In this document: positions 42,272 through 51,625 of the stretch, piece by piece | Numbering within the stretch: position 1 is the stretch's first letter | Layout of the letters: every line of letters begins with the position of its first letter | Assembly: GCF_025447595.1 (NCBI RefSeq) | Contig: NZ_JAOEJU010000024.1 | Span: 1 to 64,000, forward strand | Reading direction: 5' to 3' | Length of the DNA stretch: 64,000 nt | From: Pseudomonas koreensis | GTDB taxonomy: Bacteria; Pseudomonadota; Gammaproteobacteria; Pseudomonadales; Pseudomonadaceae | Translations under genes and position numbers: made by a program | The notes under the pieces: generated by a model | The model's database searches: none | What the model was told of the DNA's origin: nothing | The model's input: the letters and a program-made list of their open reading frames with translations, nothing else

Positions 42272-43063
42272 TTACAAACCGAAGCTTTGCACATCGCCAG
42301 GCGTCTGTCCCAGCATCGGCAGGATGTTTTTCAACGATCGCGGATCGGCACTGGTCCAGAATTGCACGGGACGATTCGAGCCGTGAGCCAACAGATTCCG
42401 CTCGGCCAGCAGGCGCTGAAGTTGCCGCGCCACAGCGGCGCCGGTGTCGATCAGACTGATGTCGTCAGGGAGCATCGTCTTGAGCATCGGCTTGAGAAAC
42501 GGGTAATGGGTGCATCCGAGAATGATCGTGTCGCAACCGGCTCCCAACAGGGGTTCGACGTAATGCTGAAGCAGCAGGCGCAATTGTGCGCTGTGCAGAT
42601 CACCGCTTTCGATGAGTTCGACCAGCCCTGGACACGGTTGAGTAATCACTCGCACATCCGTGGCGAAGCGATCGAGCAAAGCGGCAAATTTGGCGCTCTG
42701 CAAAGTGCCGGTTGTGGCGAGTACTCCAACGACACCGCTGCGGGTCGCAGCGGCGGCCGGCTTGACCGCCGGTTCCATGCCGACAATCGGCCACTCTGGA
42801 AAGTCACGGCGCAGATCGGCGACGCCGGCCACGGTCGCGGTGTTACAAGCGATCACCAGCGCCTTGGCACCCTGCTCGCGGAAAAAACCAGCCATAACGC
42901 TGCAACGCTGGCGGATGAATTCCGGGGTTTTCTCGCCATAAGGAATGTGGCCGCAATCGCCGAGGTACAGCAGCGATTCATTCGGTAGCAGATGCTGGAT
43001 TTCCGCCAGCACCGACAAACCGCCGACGCCGGAATCGAAGACGGCAATCGGCGCTTCACGCAT
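42272..43063 (-). CDS. murI: Glutamate racemase
   Basis: 263 residues from ATG 43063 (MREAPIAVFDSGVGGLSVL); the frame to 43135 overlaps moeB. The two catalytic cysteines are in IACNTATV (about 72) and ILGCTHYPFL (about 182), and the start block FDSGVGGLSV is typical. It makes D-glutamate for peptidoglycan in the cytoplasm. Last gene of the hemA-prfA-prmC-moeB-murI operon, overlapping moeB by 8 bp. Confidence 0.95.
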   Translation of the reverse strand: MREAPIAVFDSGVGGLSVLAEIQHLLPNESLLYLGDCGHIPYGEKTPEFIRQRCSVMAGFFREQGAKALVIACNTATVAGVADLRRDFPEWPIVGMEPAVKPAAAATRSGVVGVLATTGTLQSAKFAALLDRFATDVRVITQPCPGLVELIESGDLHSAQLRLLLQHYVEPLLGAGCDTIILGCTHYPFLKPMLKTMLPDDISLIDTGAAVARQLQRLLAERNLLAHGSNRPVQFWTSADPRSLKNILPMLGQTPGDVQSFGL

Positions 43064-43811
43064 GCTGCGCACCACAGACGCTGCAACCGGGGTCGCGCTT
43101 GACTCGCAGCTCACGGAATCGTGAGCCCAATGCATCGATCAAAAGCAGACGCCCCACCAGTGGCTCGCCAAACCCCGCCAGCAACTTCAAGGCTTCCAGC
43201 GCTTGCAGGCTGCCGACCAGCCCCACCAGCGGCCCGACCACGCCGGCTTCGCTGCAAGTCAGTTCGGCTTCGCTGCCGTGACCGTACAGGCAGTGGTAGC
43301 ACGGGCTCTCGGCGCGACGCGGGTCGAACACCGAAAGCTGTCCTTCAAGGCGGATCGCAGCGCCGCTGACCAAGGGCTTGCGCGCCGCCACGCACGCGGC
43401 GTTGACCGCTTCGCGGGTGGAGAAATTGTCCGAGCAGTCGAGCACCAGATCCACCGCCGCCACGGCTGCGGCGAGGGAATCCTCGTCCAGCGCCTGACGA
43501 TGGGGCACCAGTTTGATTTCAGGATTGATCGCGCTCAGGCGCTTGAGCGCCGAGTCGACCTTGGTCATGCCGACGCTGTCGGTGTCGTGGATGATCTGAC
43601 GTTGCAGATTGGTCAGGTCGACCGTGTCGAAATCCGCCAGATGCAATTCACCGACGCCCGCAGCCGCAAGATACAACGCCACCGGCGCACCGAGACCGCC
43701 GAGGCCGACGATCAATACCCGGCTGTCCTTGAGCTTCAGCTGGCCATCGATGTCGATGTGTTGCAGCAGGATCTGCCGACTGTAGCGCAACAATTCCTGA
43801 TCATTCAGCAC
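43056..43811 (-). CDS. moeB: MoeB/ThiF-family adenylyltransferase
   Basis: 251 residues with the ATP-binding motif VGLGGLGAPVALYLAAAGVG (about 35-54), the DFDTVDLTNLQRQ block with the nucleotide-contact residues, and zinc-binding Cys pairs CYHC and CSVC. It adenylates the C-terminal Gly of MoaD (molybdopterin synthase) or ThiS; the operon position matches MoeB in Pseudomonas. Overlaps prmC by 7 bp and murI by 8 bp. Confidence 0.9.
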   Translation of the reverse strand: MLNDQELLRYSRQILLQHIDIDGQLKLKDSRVLIVGLGGLGAPVALYLAAAGVGELHLADFDTVDLTNLQRQIIHDTDSVGMTKVDSALKRLSAINPEIKLVPHRQALDEDSLAAAVAAVDLVLDCSDNFSTREAVNAACVAARKPLVSGAAIRLEGQLSVFDPRRAESPCYHCLYGHGSEAELTCSEAGVVGPLVGLVGSLQALEALKLLAGFGEPLVGRLLLIDALGSRFRELRVKRDPGCSVCGAQHA

Positions 43812-44635
43812 GGCAGGCGCCCCAGGCTGATCCGTTGATGGCCGCCCAGATCGGTGCGGCTATGGACTTCTTCGAAACCTTGCGTCAGCAGCAGGTCGCG
43901 CACGGCTTCGGCTTGATCATAGCCGTGTTCGAGCATCAGCCAGCCACCAGCCTCCAGATGTGCCGGCGCCTGGGCGATGATCAGGCGCAGATCGTCGAGC
44001 CCGTCGATGCCGGCCACCAAGGCGCTTTCCGGCTCGAAGCGCACATCGCCTTCCACCAGATGTGGATCGGCGGCGCGAATGTACGGCGGATTGCTGATGA
44101 TCAGCTCGAAACGCTTGCCTTCGAGGGCGCTGAACCAGTGGCTGCTCAGCACCGTGGCATTGTTCAGGTGCAGGCGCTGGCGATTGCGCTCGGCCAGAGC
44201 CACGGCTTCCAGCACGCGATCCACGGCGGTGACCTTCCACGCCGGGCGCTCACTGGCCAGGGCCAGGGCAATCGCCCCGCTGCCGGTGCCCAGATCGAGA
44301 ACTTTGGCCGGGGTCGCCGGCAACAATTCCAGTGCGGCTTCCACCAGCAGTTCGGTGTCCGGGCGCGGGATCAGCGTGTGCGGCGCGACTTCCAGATCCA
44401 GCTTCCAGAAACCCTGCTGGCCCAGAATGTAGGCGACCGGCTCGCCGCTGCGACGACGTTGCAGGTACTCGGCGAAGACCAGCGCGGCTTCGCTGGGCAC
44501 GATGCGCTCGGGCCAGGTGTGGAGAAAACTGCGCGACTTGCCCAGCGCGGCGGCCAGAAGCAATTCGGCATCCAGACGCGCGGTGGGCGAGTCCGGCAGT
44601 TCAGCGGCGCGCAACAGGCTGGCGATGATGGTCAT
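43805..44635 (-). CDS. prmC: Release factor glutamine methyltransferase
   Basis: 276 residues. SAM-binding motif VLDLGTGSGAIALALA near 114 and the N5-glutamine-methyltransferase signature ISNPPYIRAADPHL near 183. It methylates the Gln of the GGQ motif in RF1 and RF2. Located directly downstream (stop/start abut) of prfA, its own substrate, in one operon. Confidence 0.95.
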   Translation of the reverse strand: MTIIASLLRAAELPDSPTARLDAELLLAAALGKSRSFLHTWPERIVPSEAALVFAEYLQRRRSGEPVAYILGQQGFWKLDLEVAPHTLIPRPDTELLVEAALELLPATPAKVLDLGTGSGAIALALASERPAWKVTAVDRVLEAVALAERNRQRLHLNNATVLSSHWFSALEGKRFELIISNPPYIRAADPHLVEGDVRFEPESALVAGIDGLDDLRLIIAQAPAHLEAGGWLMLEHGYDQAEAVRDLLLTQGFEEVHSRTDLGGHQRISLGRLPC

Positions 44636-45718
44636 TTACTCACCTATCGCTGCGAGTTGGTCGGCCTGGTATTCGGCCAGCAACGGCTCGATCACCGCTT
44701 CGACGCCACCGGCGAGGATTTCGTCGAGGGAGTACAGGGTCAGGTTGACGCGGTGGTCGGTGACCCGGCCCTGGGCAAAGTTGTAGGTGCGGATGCGCTC
44801 GGAGCGGTCACCGGAACCCACCAGCAATTTACGTTCGCTGGCGATGGCGTTGGCCGCCGCAGCCGTCTGCTGGTCGTTGAGCTTGGCCGACAGCCAGGCC
44901 ATCGCTCGGGCGCGGTTCTTGTGCTGGGAACGCTCTTCCTGGCACTCGACAACGGTGCCGGTCGGTATGTGCGTAATACGGATCGCCGAATCGGTGGTGT
45001 TGACGTGCTGACCACCGGCCCCGGAGGAACGGTAAGTGTCGACGCGCAAATCCGCCGGGTTGATCTCAATGGCTTCACGCTCGTCCGGCTCGGGCAATAC
45101 CGCCACGGTGCAGGCCGAAGTGTGGATACGGCCCTGGGATTCGGTGGCGGGTACACGCTGTACGCGGTGCGCGCCGGATTCAAATTTCAGCTTGCCGTAA
45201 ACGTTGTCGCCTTCGATACGGGCGATGACTTCTTTATAGCCACCGTGTTCGCCTTCGTTTTCCGAGAGGATCTCCACCCGCCAGCCACGCCGTTCGGCGT
45301 AACGCGAATACATGCGGAACAGGTCGCCGGAGAAGATCGCCGCCTCGTCGCCACCGGTGCCGGCGCGGATTTCGAGAAAGACGTTGCGCCCGTCGTTGGG
45401 ATCCTTGGGCAGCAGCATGCGCTGCAGGTCGGATTCCAGAGTGATCAGCAACTCCTTGGCTTCGCGGACTTCTTCCACGGCCATTTCACGCATGTCCGGG
45501 TCGCTGTCCTTGAGCAGCGCCTGCGCGCCTTCGAGATCGCTTTGTACGCCGAGCAGCTTTTTATAGCCTTGTACCACCGGCTCAAGTTCGGCGTATTCCT
45601 TGGAATAGGCGCGGAACTTGGTCTGGTCGGAAATGACTTCGGCGTCGCCGAGCAACGCGGTCAGTTCCTCGAAACGGTCCTGGAGAATGTCCAGCTTATT
45701 GAGCAGTGACGCTTTCAT
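44636..45718 (-). CDS. prfA: Peptide chain release factor 1
   Basis: 360 residues, the normal RF1 length. The stop-codon recognition tripeptide PAT is in RVQRVPATESQGR, and the catalytic GGQ is in SSGAGGQHVNTTDSA. It ends translation at UAA and UAG. The start overlaps the hemA stop by 4 bp (ATGA), a tight coupling seen in many gammaproteobacteria. Confidence 0.97.
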   Translation of the reverse strand: MKASLLNKLDILQDRFEELTALLGDAEVISDQTKFRAYSKEYAELEPVVQGYKKLLGVQSDLEGAQALLKDSDPDMREMAVEEVREAKELLITLESDLQRMLLPKDPNDGRNVFLEIRAGTGGDEAAIFSGDLFRMYSRYAERRGWRVEILSENEGEHGGYKEVIARIEGDNVYGKLKFESGAHRVQRVPATESQGRIHTSACTVAVLPEPDEREAIEINPADLRVDTYRSSGAGGQHVNTTDSAIRITHIPTGTVVECQEERSQHKNRARAMAWLSAKLNDQQTAAAANAIASERKLLVGSGDRSERIRTYNFAQGRVTDHRVNLTLYSLDEILAGGVEAVIEPLLAEYQADQLAAIGE

Positions 45719-47001
45719 TGCGGTTTTTTATCCGAAAAGCTATCCGGTGAGCCCTCGAGGGCAAAGAGTTCCTGGGCCATGGCCAACGCATCAAGGCGGC
45801 CTTCGGCAGAAAGCTTTTTCAACTGCACGCTCGGGGCGTGCAGGAGTTTGTTGGTCAAGCCACGGGCCAGTTGCCCGAGCACGTCTTCGGCGTTGCCGCC
45901 GTTGGCCAGCAGGCGCAGGGCCTTTTGCAGTTCTTCGTCGCGCAGGCGTTCGCTTTGTTGACGATAGGCCTTGAGCACATCGACCGCCGCCAGTTCGCGC
46001 AGGCGCACCATGAAATCGTCGGCGCCGACCGAAACCATCTCTTCGGCCGCTTGCGCTGCGCCCTGACGGCTCTTGAGGTTTTCGGCGACCACTTCGTGCA
46101 GATCGTCGACGCTATAGAGGTAAACGTCGTCGAGTTCGCCGACTTCTGGCTCGATGTCACGGGGAACGGCGATGTCGACCATGAAGATCGGCTTGTGCTT
46201 GCGCAGCTTCAGCGCGCTTTCCACCGCGCCTTTACCGAGGATCGGCAACTGACTGGCGGTAGAACTGATGACGATGTCGCTGCGCACCAGTTCGGCCGGA
46301 ATGTCCGAAAGCAACACTGCGTGGGCACCGAACTGCTCGGCCAGCAGGCTGGCGCGCTCCAGCGTCCGGTTGGCGACCACGATGCGCTTGACCCCGAGCT
46401 CATGCAGATGGCGGGCGACCAGGGTGATGGTCTCGCCAGCGCCGATCAGCAAGGCCTGGCTGCGTTGCAGGTCGCTGAAAATCTGTTTGGCCAGGCTGAC
46501 GGCGGCAAACGCCACAGACACCGGGTTTTCGCCGATGGCGGTGTCGGTACGCACTTGCTTGGCGGCATTGAAGGTCGCCTGGAACAGTCGCCCGAGCAGC
46601 GGCCCGATGGTGCCGGCCTCGCGGGCCACGGCGTAGGCCGATTTCATCTGGCCGAGAATCTGCGGTTCGCCCAGCACGAGCGAGTCGAGCCCGGAGGCGA
46701 CGCGCATCATGTGACGAACTGCCGCATCATCTTCATGCACATAAGCACTCGCGCGCAGCTCATCGAGGCTTAAATGGTGATAGTCGGCCAGCCAGCGCAG
46801 CACGATATCGGCCGAAAGCTGATCCTGTTCTATATACAGCTCACTGCGATTGCAGGTGGAGAGGATCGCAGCTTCGCGGCTGTCGGTGAGTCGGCAGAGC
46901 TGCTGCAAGGCCTCCACCAGCTGCTCAGGGGTAAAGGCCACGCGCTCGCGGACGTCTACTGAAGCAGTCTTGTGGTTGATACCGAGTGCAAGGAAGGCCA
47001 T
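45715..47001 (-). CDS. hemA: Glutamyl-tRNA reductase
   Basis: 428 residues. The catalytic Cys is in LSTCNRSELY at about 50, the start block GINHKTASVDVRERVAF is typical, and the NADPH domain motif LLIGAGETITLVARHL is near 188. It reduces Glu-tRNA to glutamate-1-semialdehyde, the first committed step of haem synthesis. First gene of the five-gene minus-strand operon; divergent from the TPR lipoprotein gene. Confidence 0.97.
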   Translation of the reverse strand: MAFLALGINHKTASVDVRERVAFTPEQLVEALQQLCRLTDSREAAILSTCNRSELYIEQDQLSADIVLRWLADYHHLSLDELRASAYVHEDDAAVRHMMRVASGLDSLVLGEPQILGQMKSAYAVAREAGTIGPLLGRLFQATFNAAKQVRTDTAIGENPVSVAFAAVSLAKQIFSDLQRSQALLIGAGETITLVARHLHELGVKRIVVANRTLERASLLAEQFGAHAVLLSDIPAELVRSDIVISSTASQLPILGKGAVESALKLRKHKPIFMVDIAVPRDIEPEVGELDDVYLYSVDDLHEVVAENLKSRQGAAQAAEEMVSVGADDFMVRLRELAAVDVLKAYRQQSERLRDEELQKALRLLANGGNAEDVLGQLARGLTNKLLHAPSVQLKKLSAEGRLDALAMAQELFALEGSPDSFSDKKPQ

Positions 47002-47075
47002 TCAAGGTCGCTGATGGTGACGTGAAGCCGGCAATTGTCCTACTTCGTCAGATTCAGAACAACTACCGCTGACTA

Positions 47076-47101
47076 TTGTCCCAATTGTCGGCCCCTATAA
47101 T
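47076..47101 (+). promoter_or_regulatory. Candidate promoter of the TPR-lolB-ispE unit
   Basis: A perfect TATAAT lies at 47096-47101, 82 bp before the TPR lipoprotein start. The best -35 matches (TTGTCC at 47076) are poorly spaced (14 bp), so only the -10 is convincing. Confidence 0.45.
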
Positions 47102-47183
47102 GGCCACAATCGAGACTCGGTTATGTTTGGCCGAAGGCTTGTGTCATGATGATCCGACCGCAGGTTAGTCGTCCTTCTCCTAT

Positions 47184-48908
47184 ATGAATAGATCTTCCGC
47201 GTTGCTCCTCGCTTTTGTCTTCCTCAGCGGCTGCCAGGCCTTGGCCCCCGTTTCGCAGGACGGTGCCTCACCGGTCGAAGACACCACGCCAGCCCCTGAA
47301 AAGCCCAAGGTTTACAGCTCGTTCAGCGAAGAAACGGTGTTCAGCCTGCTGAGCGCCGAACTCGCCGGCCAGCGCAATCGTTTCGACATTGCTCTGGACA
47401 ACTACGTGACCCAGGCCATCAACACCCAGGATCCGGGCGTTTCCGAGCGTGCCTTCCGTATCGCCGAGTACCTGGGCGCCGACCAGCCGGCCCTCGATAC
47501 CGCGCTGATCTGGGCGAAAAACGCCCCGGAAGACCTCGAAGCGCAACGCGCCGCCGCCGTGCAACTGGCTCGCGCCGGGCGTTATGACGACTCGATGGTC
47601 TATATGGAGAAAGTCCTGCAGGGCAAGGGCGACACCCATTTCGACTTCCTCGCGCTGTCGGCCGCCGACACCGATCAGGAAACCCGCAACGGCTTGATGA
47701 AGAGTTTCGACCGCCTGTTGCAGCGTCATCCACACAACAATCAGCTGATTTTCGGCAAGGCGCTTCTGCTGCAACAGGACGGTGACACCCAAGGTGCGCT
47801 GACCCTGCTCGAAGACAATCCACCGGAAGACGGCGAGATCGCCCCGATTCTGCTGCGCGCACGCCTGCTGCAAGGCCTGAATCGCGGCGACGAAGCCTTG
47901 CCGCTGCTGCAAAAGAGCATCAAGAAGTATCCAGACGACAAGCGCCTGCGCCTGACCTACGCGCGGATGCTCGTAGAGCAGGACCGGATGGACGACGCCA
48001 AGGTCGAGTTCTCCACCCTGGTTCAGCAATACCCGGAAGACGACGAGCTGCGTTACTCCCTGGCGCTGGTCTGCCTGGAAGCCAAGGCCTGGGACGAGGC
48101 CAAGGGTTATCTGGAAGACCTGATCGCCCGGGAAAGCCACGTCGACTCGGCGCACCTGAACCTGGGGCGCATCGCCGAAGAACGTAACGACCCTCAAGGC
48201 GCGCTCATCGAATACGCCCAGGTCGGCCCCGGCAATGACTATCTGCCAGCGCAACTGCGTCAGGCCGATATTCTGATGAACAACGGCAAGACCGCCGAAG
48301 CCCAGAGCAAACTGGCCGCCGAGCGTGATGAGCAGCCGGATTACGCGATCCAGCTGTACCTGATCGAAGCCGAAACCCTGTCCGCCAACAATCAGGGCGA
48401 CAAGGCCTGGAAAGTCCTGCAACAAGCCTTGCAGCAGTACCCGGACGATCTGAACCTGCTTTACACCCGCGCAATGCAGGCGGAAAAACGCAATGACCTG
48501 GCGCAGATGGAAAAAGACCTGCGCCTGATCATCAAACGCGACCCGGACAACGCCATGGCCCTCAACGCCCTCGGCTACACTCTGTCCGACCGCACCACCC
48601 GCTACGCTGAAGCCAAGGCACTGATCGAACAAGCGCACCAGATCAACCCGGAAGACCCGGCGGTTCTCGACAGCCTTGGCTGGGTAAACTTTCGCATGGG
48701 CAATCTGGATGACGCCGAGAAATACCTGCGTCAGGCCCTTGAGCGCTTCCCCGATCACGAAGTCGCCGCGCACCTGGGCGAAGTCCTCTGGGCCAAAGGA
48801 AATCAGCGCGAAGCGAAACAAATCTGGGGCAAGTTCCTCAAGGACCAGCCTGACAGCACCATCCTGCGCAGCACCATCAAGCGCCTGACCGGATCCGAGA
48901 CTCTTTAA
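47184..48908 (+). CDS. TPR-repeat lipoprotein (PA4667-like)
   Basis: 574 residues. The signal peptide ends in lipobox FLSGC (Cys17), so it is lipid-anchored. Nearly the whole mature protein is tetratricopeptide repeats (LLEDNPPEDGEIAPILLRAR, ALNALGYTLSDRTTRYAEAK, DSLGWVNFRMGNLDDAEKYL). It probably acts as a scaffold at the outer membrane; its partner is unknown. Upstream of lolB by 3 bp, so it belongs to the lolB-ispE operon and may serve envelope assembly. Confidence 0.9.
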   Translation: MNRSSALLLAFVFLSGCQALAPVSQDGASPVEDTTPAPEKPKVYSSFSEETVFSLLSAELAGQRNRFDIALDNYVTQAINTQDPGVSERAFRIAEYLGADQPALDTALIWAKNAPEDLEAQRAAAVQLARAGRYDDSMVYMEKVLQGKGDTHFDFLALSAADTDQETRNGLMKSFDRLLQRHPHNNQLIFGKALLLQQDGDTQGALTLLEDNPPEDGEIAPILLRARLLQGLNRGDEALPLLQKSIKKYPDDKRLRLTYARMLVEQDRMDDAKVEFSTLVQQYPEDDELRYSLALVCLEAKAWDEAKGYLEDLIARESHVDSAHLNLGRIAEERNDPQGALIEYAQVGPGNDYLPAQLRQADILMNNGKTAEAQSKLAAERDEQPDYAIQLYLIEAETLSANNQGDKAWKVLQQALQQYPDDLNLLYTRAMQAEKRNDLAQMEKDLRLIIKRDPDNAMALNALGYTLSDRTTRYAEAKALIEQAHQINPEDPAVLDSLGWVNFRMGNLDDAEKYLRQALERFPDHEVAAHLGEVLWAKGNQREAKQIWGKFLKDQPDSTILRSTIKRLTGSETL

Positions 48909-48911
48909 CTC

Positions 48912-49529
48912 ATGTTTTTGCGCCACGTCATCGTTTTCAGCTTCATCGCCCTGCTCGCCGGTTGCGCGGGTTTCGGCGCCCGTGAGTCGGTCGAAGGCCA
49001 CGGTAATCCGGGCCAATGGCGCGAGCACAAACAGCAACTGACCGGCCTCGACGGCTGGCAGATCGACGGCAAGATCGGTATCCGCGCACCGAAAGACTCG
49101 GGCAGCGGCACGCTGTTCTGGCTGCAACGTCAGAATTATTACGACATCCGCCTGTCCGGCCCGTTGGGTCGAGGCGCGGCGCGACTGACCGGCCGTCCAG
49201 GCGCGGTGTCGCTGGAAGTAGCGAATCAGGGCCGCTATGAAGCGCCGACTCCGGAAGCACTGGTCGAAGAGCAGCTGGGCTGGAAATTGCCGGTCTCGCA
49301 TCTGGCCTGGTGGGTCCGCGGTCTCCCGGCCCCCGACAGCAAAAGCCGTCTGACCCTGGACGGCAACAGCCGCCTGGCCAATCTGGATCAGGATGGCTGG
49401 CAAGTCGAATACCTCAGCTATGCCGAACAGAACGGTTACTGGCTGCCCGAGCGGATCAAGCTGCACGGCACCGATCTGGACGTGACGCTGGTCATCAAAA
49501 CGTGGCAGCCGCGCAAGTTGGGGCAATAA
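48912..49529 (+). CDS. lolB: Outer-membrane lipoprotein receptor LolB
   Basis: 205 residues with lipobox LLAGC (Cys18). The mature protein matches LolB: WQIDGKIGIRAPKDSGSGTLFW near the N-terminus, and LSGPLGRGAARLTGRPG. It receives lipoproteins from LolA and inserts them in the outer membrane. Located between the TPR lipoprotein gene and ispE with 3-bp gaps on both sides, so translation is tightly coupled. Confidence 0.94.
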   Translation: MFLRHVIVFSFIALLAGCAGFGARESVEGHGNPGQWREHKQQLTGLDGWQIDGKIGIRAPKDSGSGTLFWLQRQNYYDIRLSGPLGRGAARLTGRPGAVSLEVANQGRYEAPTPEALVEEQLGWKLPVSHLAWWVRGLPAPDSKSRLTLDGNSRLANLDQDGWQVEYLSYAEQNGYWLPERIKLHGTDLDVTLVIKTWQPRKLGQ

Positions 49530-49532
49530 CGC

Positions 49533-50384
49533 ATGACCGCTCCACGCCTGAAGCTGCCTTCTCCGGCCAAACTCAATCTGATGCTGCACATTCTCGGTCG
49601 CCGTGAAGACGGCTATCACGAGTTGCAGACACTTTTTCAGTTCCTCGACTACGGCGACGAAATCACCTTCGCTGTGCGGGACGACGGCGTGATTCGCCTG
49701 CACACCGAATTCGACGGCGTGCCCCACGACAGCAACCTGATCGTGCGTGCGGCGAAAAAACTGCAAGAGCAATCCGGTTGCGCCCTTGGCATCGACATCT
49801 GGATCGACAAGATCCTGCCGATGGGCGGCGGCATCGGTGGCGGCAGTTCGAACGCGGCCACCACCCTGCTCGGCCTCAATCATTTGTGGCAACTGGGCTG
49901 GAATGAAGACCGGCTGGCGGCACTGGGTCTGACGCTGGGCGCCGACGTGCCAGTGTTCGTGCGTGGCCATGCGGCTTTCGCCGAAGGTGTCGGCGAGAAA
50001 CTGACCCCGGTCGAGCCCGCCGAACCGTGGTATGTCGTGCTCGTTCCGCAAGTCTCTGTTAGTACGGCAGAAATTTTTTCAGATCCATTGTTGACACGTA
50101 ACACGCCGCCCATTAAAGTGCGCCCCGTTCCCGAGGGAAACAGTCGAAATGACTGCTTGCCGGTGGTGTCGAGGCGTTATCCAGAAGTACGTAACGCATT
50201 GAATTTGTTAGGTAATTTTACCGAAGCAAAACTCACCGGAACTGGAAGTTGTGTGTTTGGGGGCTTCCCAAGCAAAGCTGAAGCTGATAAAGTCTCGGCC
50301 CTTCTGACAGAGACCCTTACAGGGTTTGTAGCAAAGGGAAGCAACATTTCGATGTTGCATCGCAAGCTGCAAAGTCTGCTCTAA
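49533..50384 (+). CDS. ispE: 4-diphosphocytidyl-2-C-methyl-D-erythritol kinase
   Basis: 283 residues with the GHMP-kinase ATP motif LPMGGGIGGGSSNAATTLLG (about 90-109) and the N-terminal SPAKLNLMLHILGRREDGYH block. It phosphorylates CDP-ME in the MEP isoprenoid pathway. The last third of the gene (from about 50041) is unusually AT-rich with different codon choices and contains a strong promoter for the downstream tRNA and prs. Confidence 0.95.
   Translation: MTAPRLKLPSPAKLNLMLHILGRREDGYHELQTLFQFLDYGDEITFAVRDDGVIRLHTEFDGVPHDSNLIVRAAKKLQEQSGCALGIDIWIDKILPMGGGIGGGSSNAATTLLGLNHLWQLGWNEDRLAALGLTLGADVPVFVRGHAAFAEGVGEKLTPVEPAEPWYVVLVPQVSVSTAEIFSDPLLTRNTPPIKVRPVPEGNSRNDCLPVVSRRYPEVRNALNLLGNFTEAKLTGTGSCVFGGFPSKAEADKVSALLTETLTGFVAKGSNISMLHRKLQSLL
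50091..50119 (+). promoter_or_regulatory. Sigma-70 promoter inside ispE for tRNA-Gln and prs
   Basis: Perfect -35 TTGACA (50091-50096), 17-bp spacer and -10 TAAAGT (50114-50119), an A/T tract (AAATTTTTTC) just upstream, and a GC-rich discriminator (GCGCCCCG) after the -10, the pattern of strong, stringently controlled tRNA promoters. It lies about 300 bp ahead of the tRNA. Confidence 0.7.
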
Positions 50385-50421
50385 AGGAACCAAGTGCCCG
50401 GCACTTGCAAGCAACAGATAC

Positions 50422-50496
50422 AGGGGCGTCGCCAAGCGGTAAGGCAGCAGGTTTTGATCCTGCCATGCGTTGGTTCGAATCCAGCCGCCCCTGCCA
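50422..50496 (+). tRNA. tRNA-Gln (TTG)
   Basis: 75 bases with encoded CCA. Acceptor AGGGGCG pairs with CGCCCCT, the D arm is GCC..GGC, the anticodon stem GCAGG/CCTGC encloses loop TTTTGAT with anticodon TTG, and the T arm is GTTGG-TTCGAAT-CCAGC. It sits between ispE and prs, as in other pseudomonads. Confidence 0.95.
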
Positions 50497-50543
50497 TTTT
50501 CCTATACTCATCCAGGTATACCCTCAGCCTTCAGGTACTGCGC

Positions 50544-51485
50544 GTGTCCAAGATGATGGTCTTTACGGGGAACGCTAACCCCGATCTGGCTCGGCGTGTC
50601 GTACGTCAGCTGCATATCCCTCTCGGTGACATCTCTGTCGGTAAATTCTCCGACGGCGAAATTACAGCCGAGATCAATGAAAACGTTCGTGGTAAAGACG
50701 TCTTCATTATTCAGCCGACTTGCGCTCCGACCAACGATAACCTGATGGAACTGGTAGTGATGGCTGATGCCTTCCGCCGCTCCTCGGCTACTCGTATCAC
50801 TGCTGTTATTCCTTATTTTGGTTATGCCCGTCAGGATCGCCGTCCGCGTTCCGCACGTGTGGCTATCAGCGCGAAAGTCGTTGCTGACATGCTTACCGTA
50901 GTCGGCATCGACCGTGTTCTCACGGTTGATCTGCATGCTGACCAGATTCAGGGTTTCTTCGATATTCCGGTAGATAACATCTACGGCTCCCCGGTTCTGG
51001 TGGATGACATCGAAGATCAGCGCTTCGAGAACCTGATGATCGTGTCCCCGGACATTGGTGGCGTCGTGCGTGCACGTGCCGTTGCCAAATCCCTGGGCGT
51101 GGATCTCGGGATCATCGACAAACGCCGTGAGAAAGCCAATCACTCTGAAGTGATGCATATCATTGGTGACGTCGAAGGGCGTACCTGCATCCTGGTCGAT
51201 GACATGGTCGATACCGCCGGCACTCTGTGCCACGCGGCCAAGGCCCTGAAAGAGCATGGCGCAGCCAAGGTCTTTGCCTACTGCACACACCCTGTGCTGT
51301 CGGGTCGGGCCATCGAGAATATCGAAAATTCCGTGCTGGACGAGCTGGTGGTCACTAACACCATCCCGCTGTCCGCTGCAGCACAAGCCTGTGCACGTAT
51401 CCGTCAACTGGATATCGCACCGGTTGTTGCCGAAGCGGTTCGCCGCATCAGCAATGAAGAATCGATCAGCGCGATGTTCCGTTAA
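50544..51485 (+). CDS. prs: Ribose-phosphate pyrophosphokinase
   Basis: 313 residues from the GTG at 50544 (read as MSKMMVFTGNANPD), the start that fits the family; the longer frame to 50394 would run through the tRNA. Motifs: NENVRGKDVFIIQPT, the ATP-site region YFGYARQDRRPRSARV, and the PRPP/ribose-5-phosphate loop CILVDDMVDTAGTLCHAA. It makes PRPP for nucleotides, histidine and tryptophan, feeding among others hpt and upp in this window. A strong terminator follows. Confidence 0.96.
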   Translation: MSKMMVFTGNANPDLARRVVRQLHIPLGDISVGKFSDGEITAEINENVRGKDVFIIQPTCAPTNDNLMELVVMADAFRRSSATRITAVIPYFGYARQDRRPRSARVAISAKVVADMLTVVGIDRVLTVDLHADQIQGFFDIPVDNIYGSPVLVDDIEDQRFENLMIVSPDIGGVVRARAVAKSLGVDLGIIDKRREKANHSEVMHIIGDVEGRTCILVDDMVDTAGTLCHAAKALKEHGAAKVFAYCTHPVLSGRAIENIENSVLDELVVTNTIPLSAAAQACARIRQLDIAPVVAEAVRRISNEESISAMFR

Positions 51486-51518
51486 GGGCCCTGCCCTTCT
51501 CGAAATGTCTCGTTGACG

Positions 51519-51562
51519 AAAAGCGCCCCGCCCCAACACTCATGTTGGGGCGGGGCTTTTTT
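51519..51562 (+). terminator. Rho-independent terminator after prs
   Basis: AAGCGCCCCGCCCCAACA and TGTTGGGGCGGGGCTTTTTT form a very stable stem with a short CTCA loop and a T run. Confidence 0.92.
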
Positions 51563-51625
51563 GCCCGTGCCGCTTTGACGTCGGTCGCAGACGTCACCCG
51601 GACATGGCTATTTTGGAGATACAAA

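Noticed and set aside
43835..45709. A 624-codon open frame on the plus strand over prmC and prfA
   Set aside because: Antisense to two clear housekeeping genes; composition-driven, with no family motifs.
47268..50051. A 927-codon open frame on the minus strand opposite the TPR-lolB-ispE genes
   Set aside because: It is an antisense shadow of three well-supported plus-strand genes; high GC at third positions keeps the reverse frame open. It has no ribosome site or recognisable domain.
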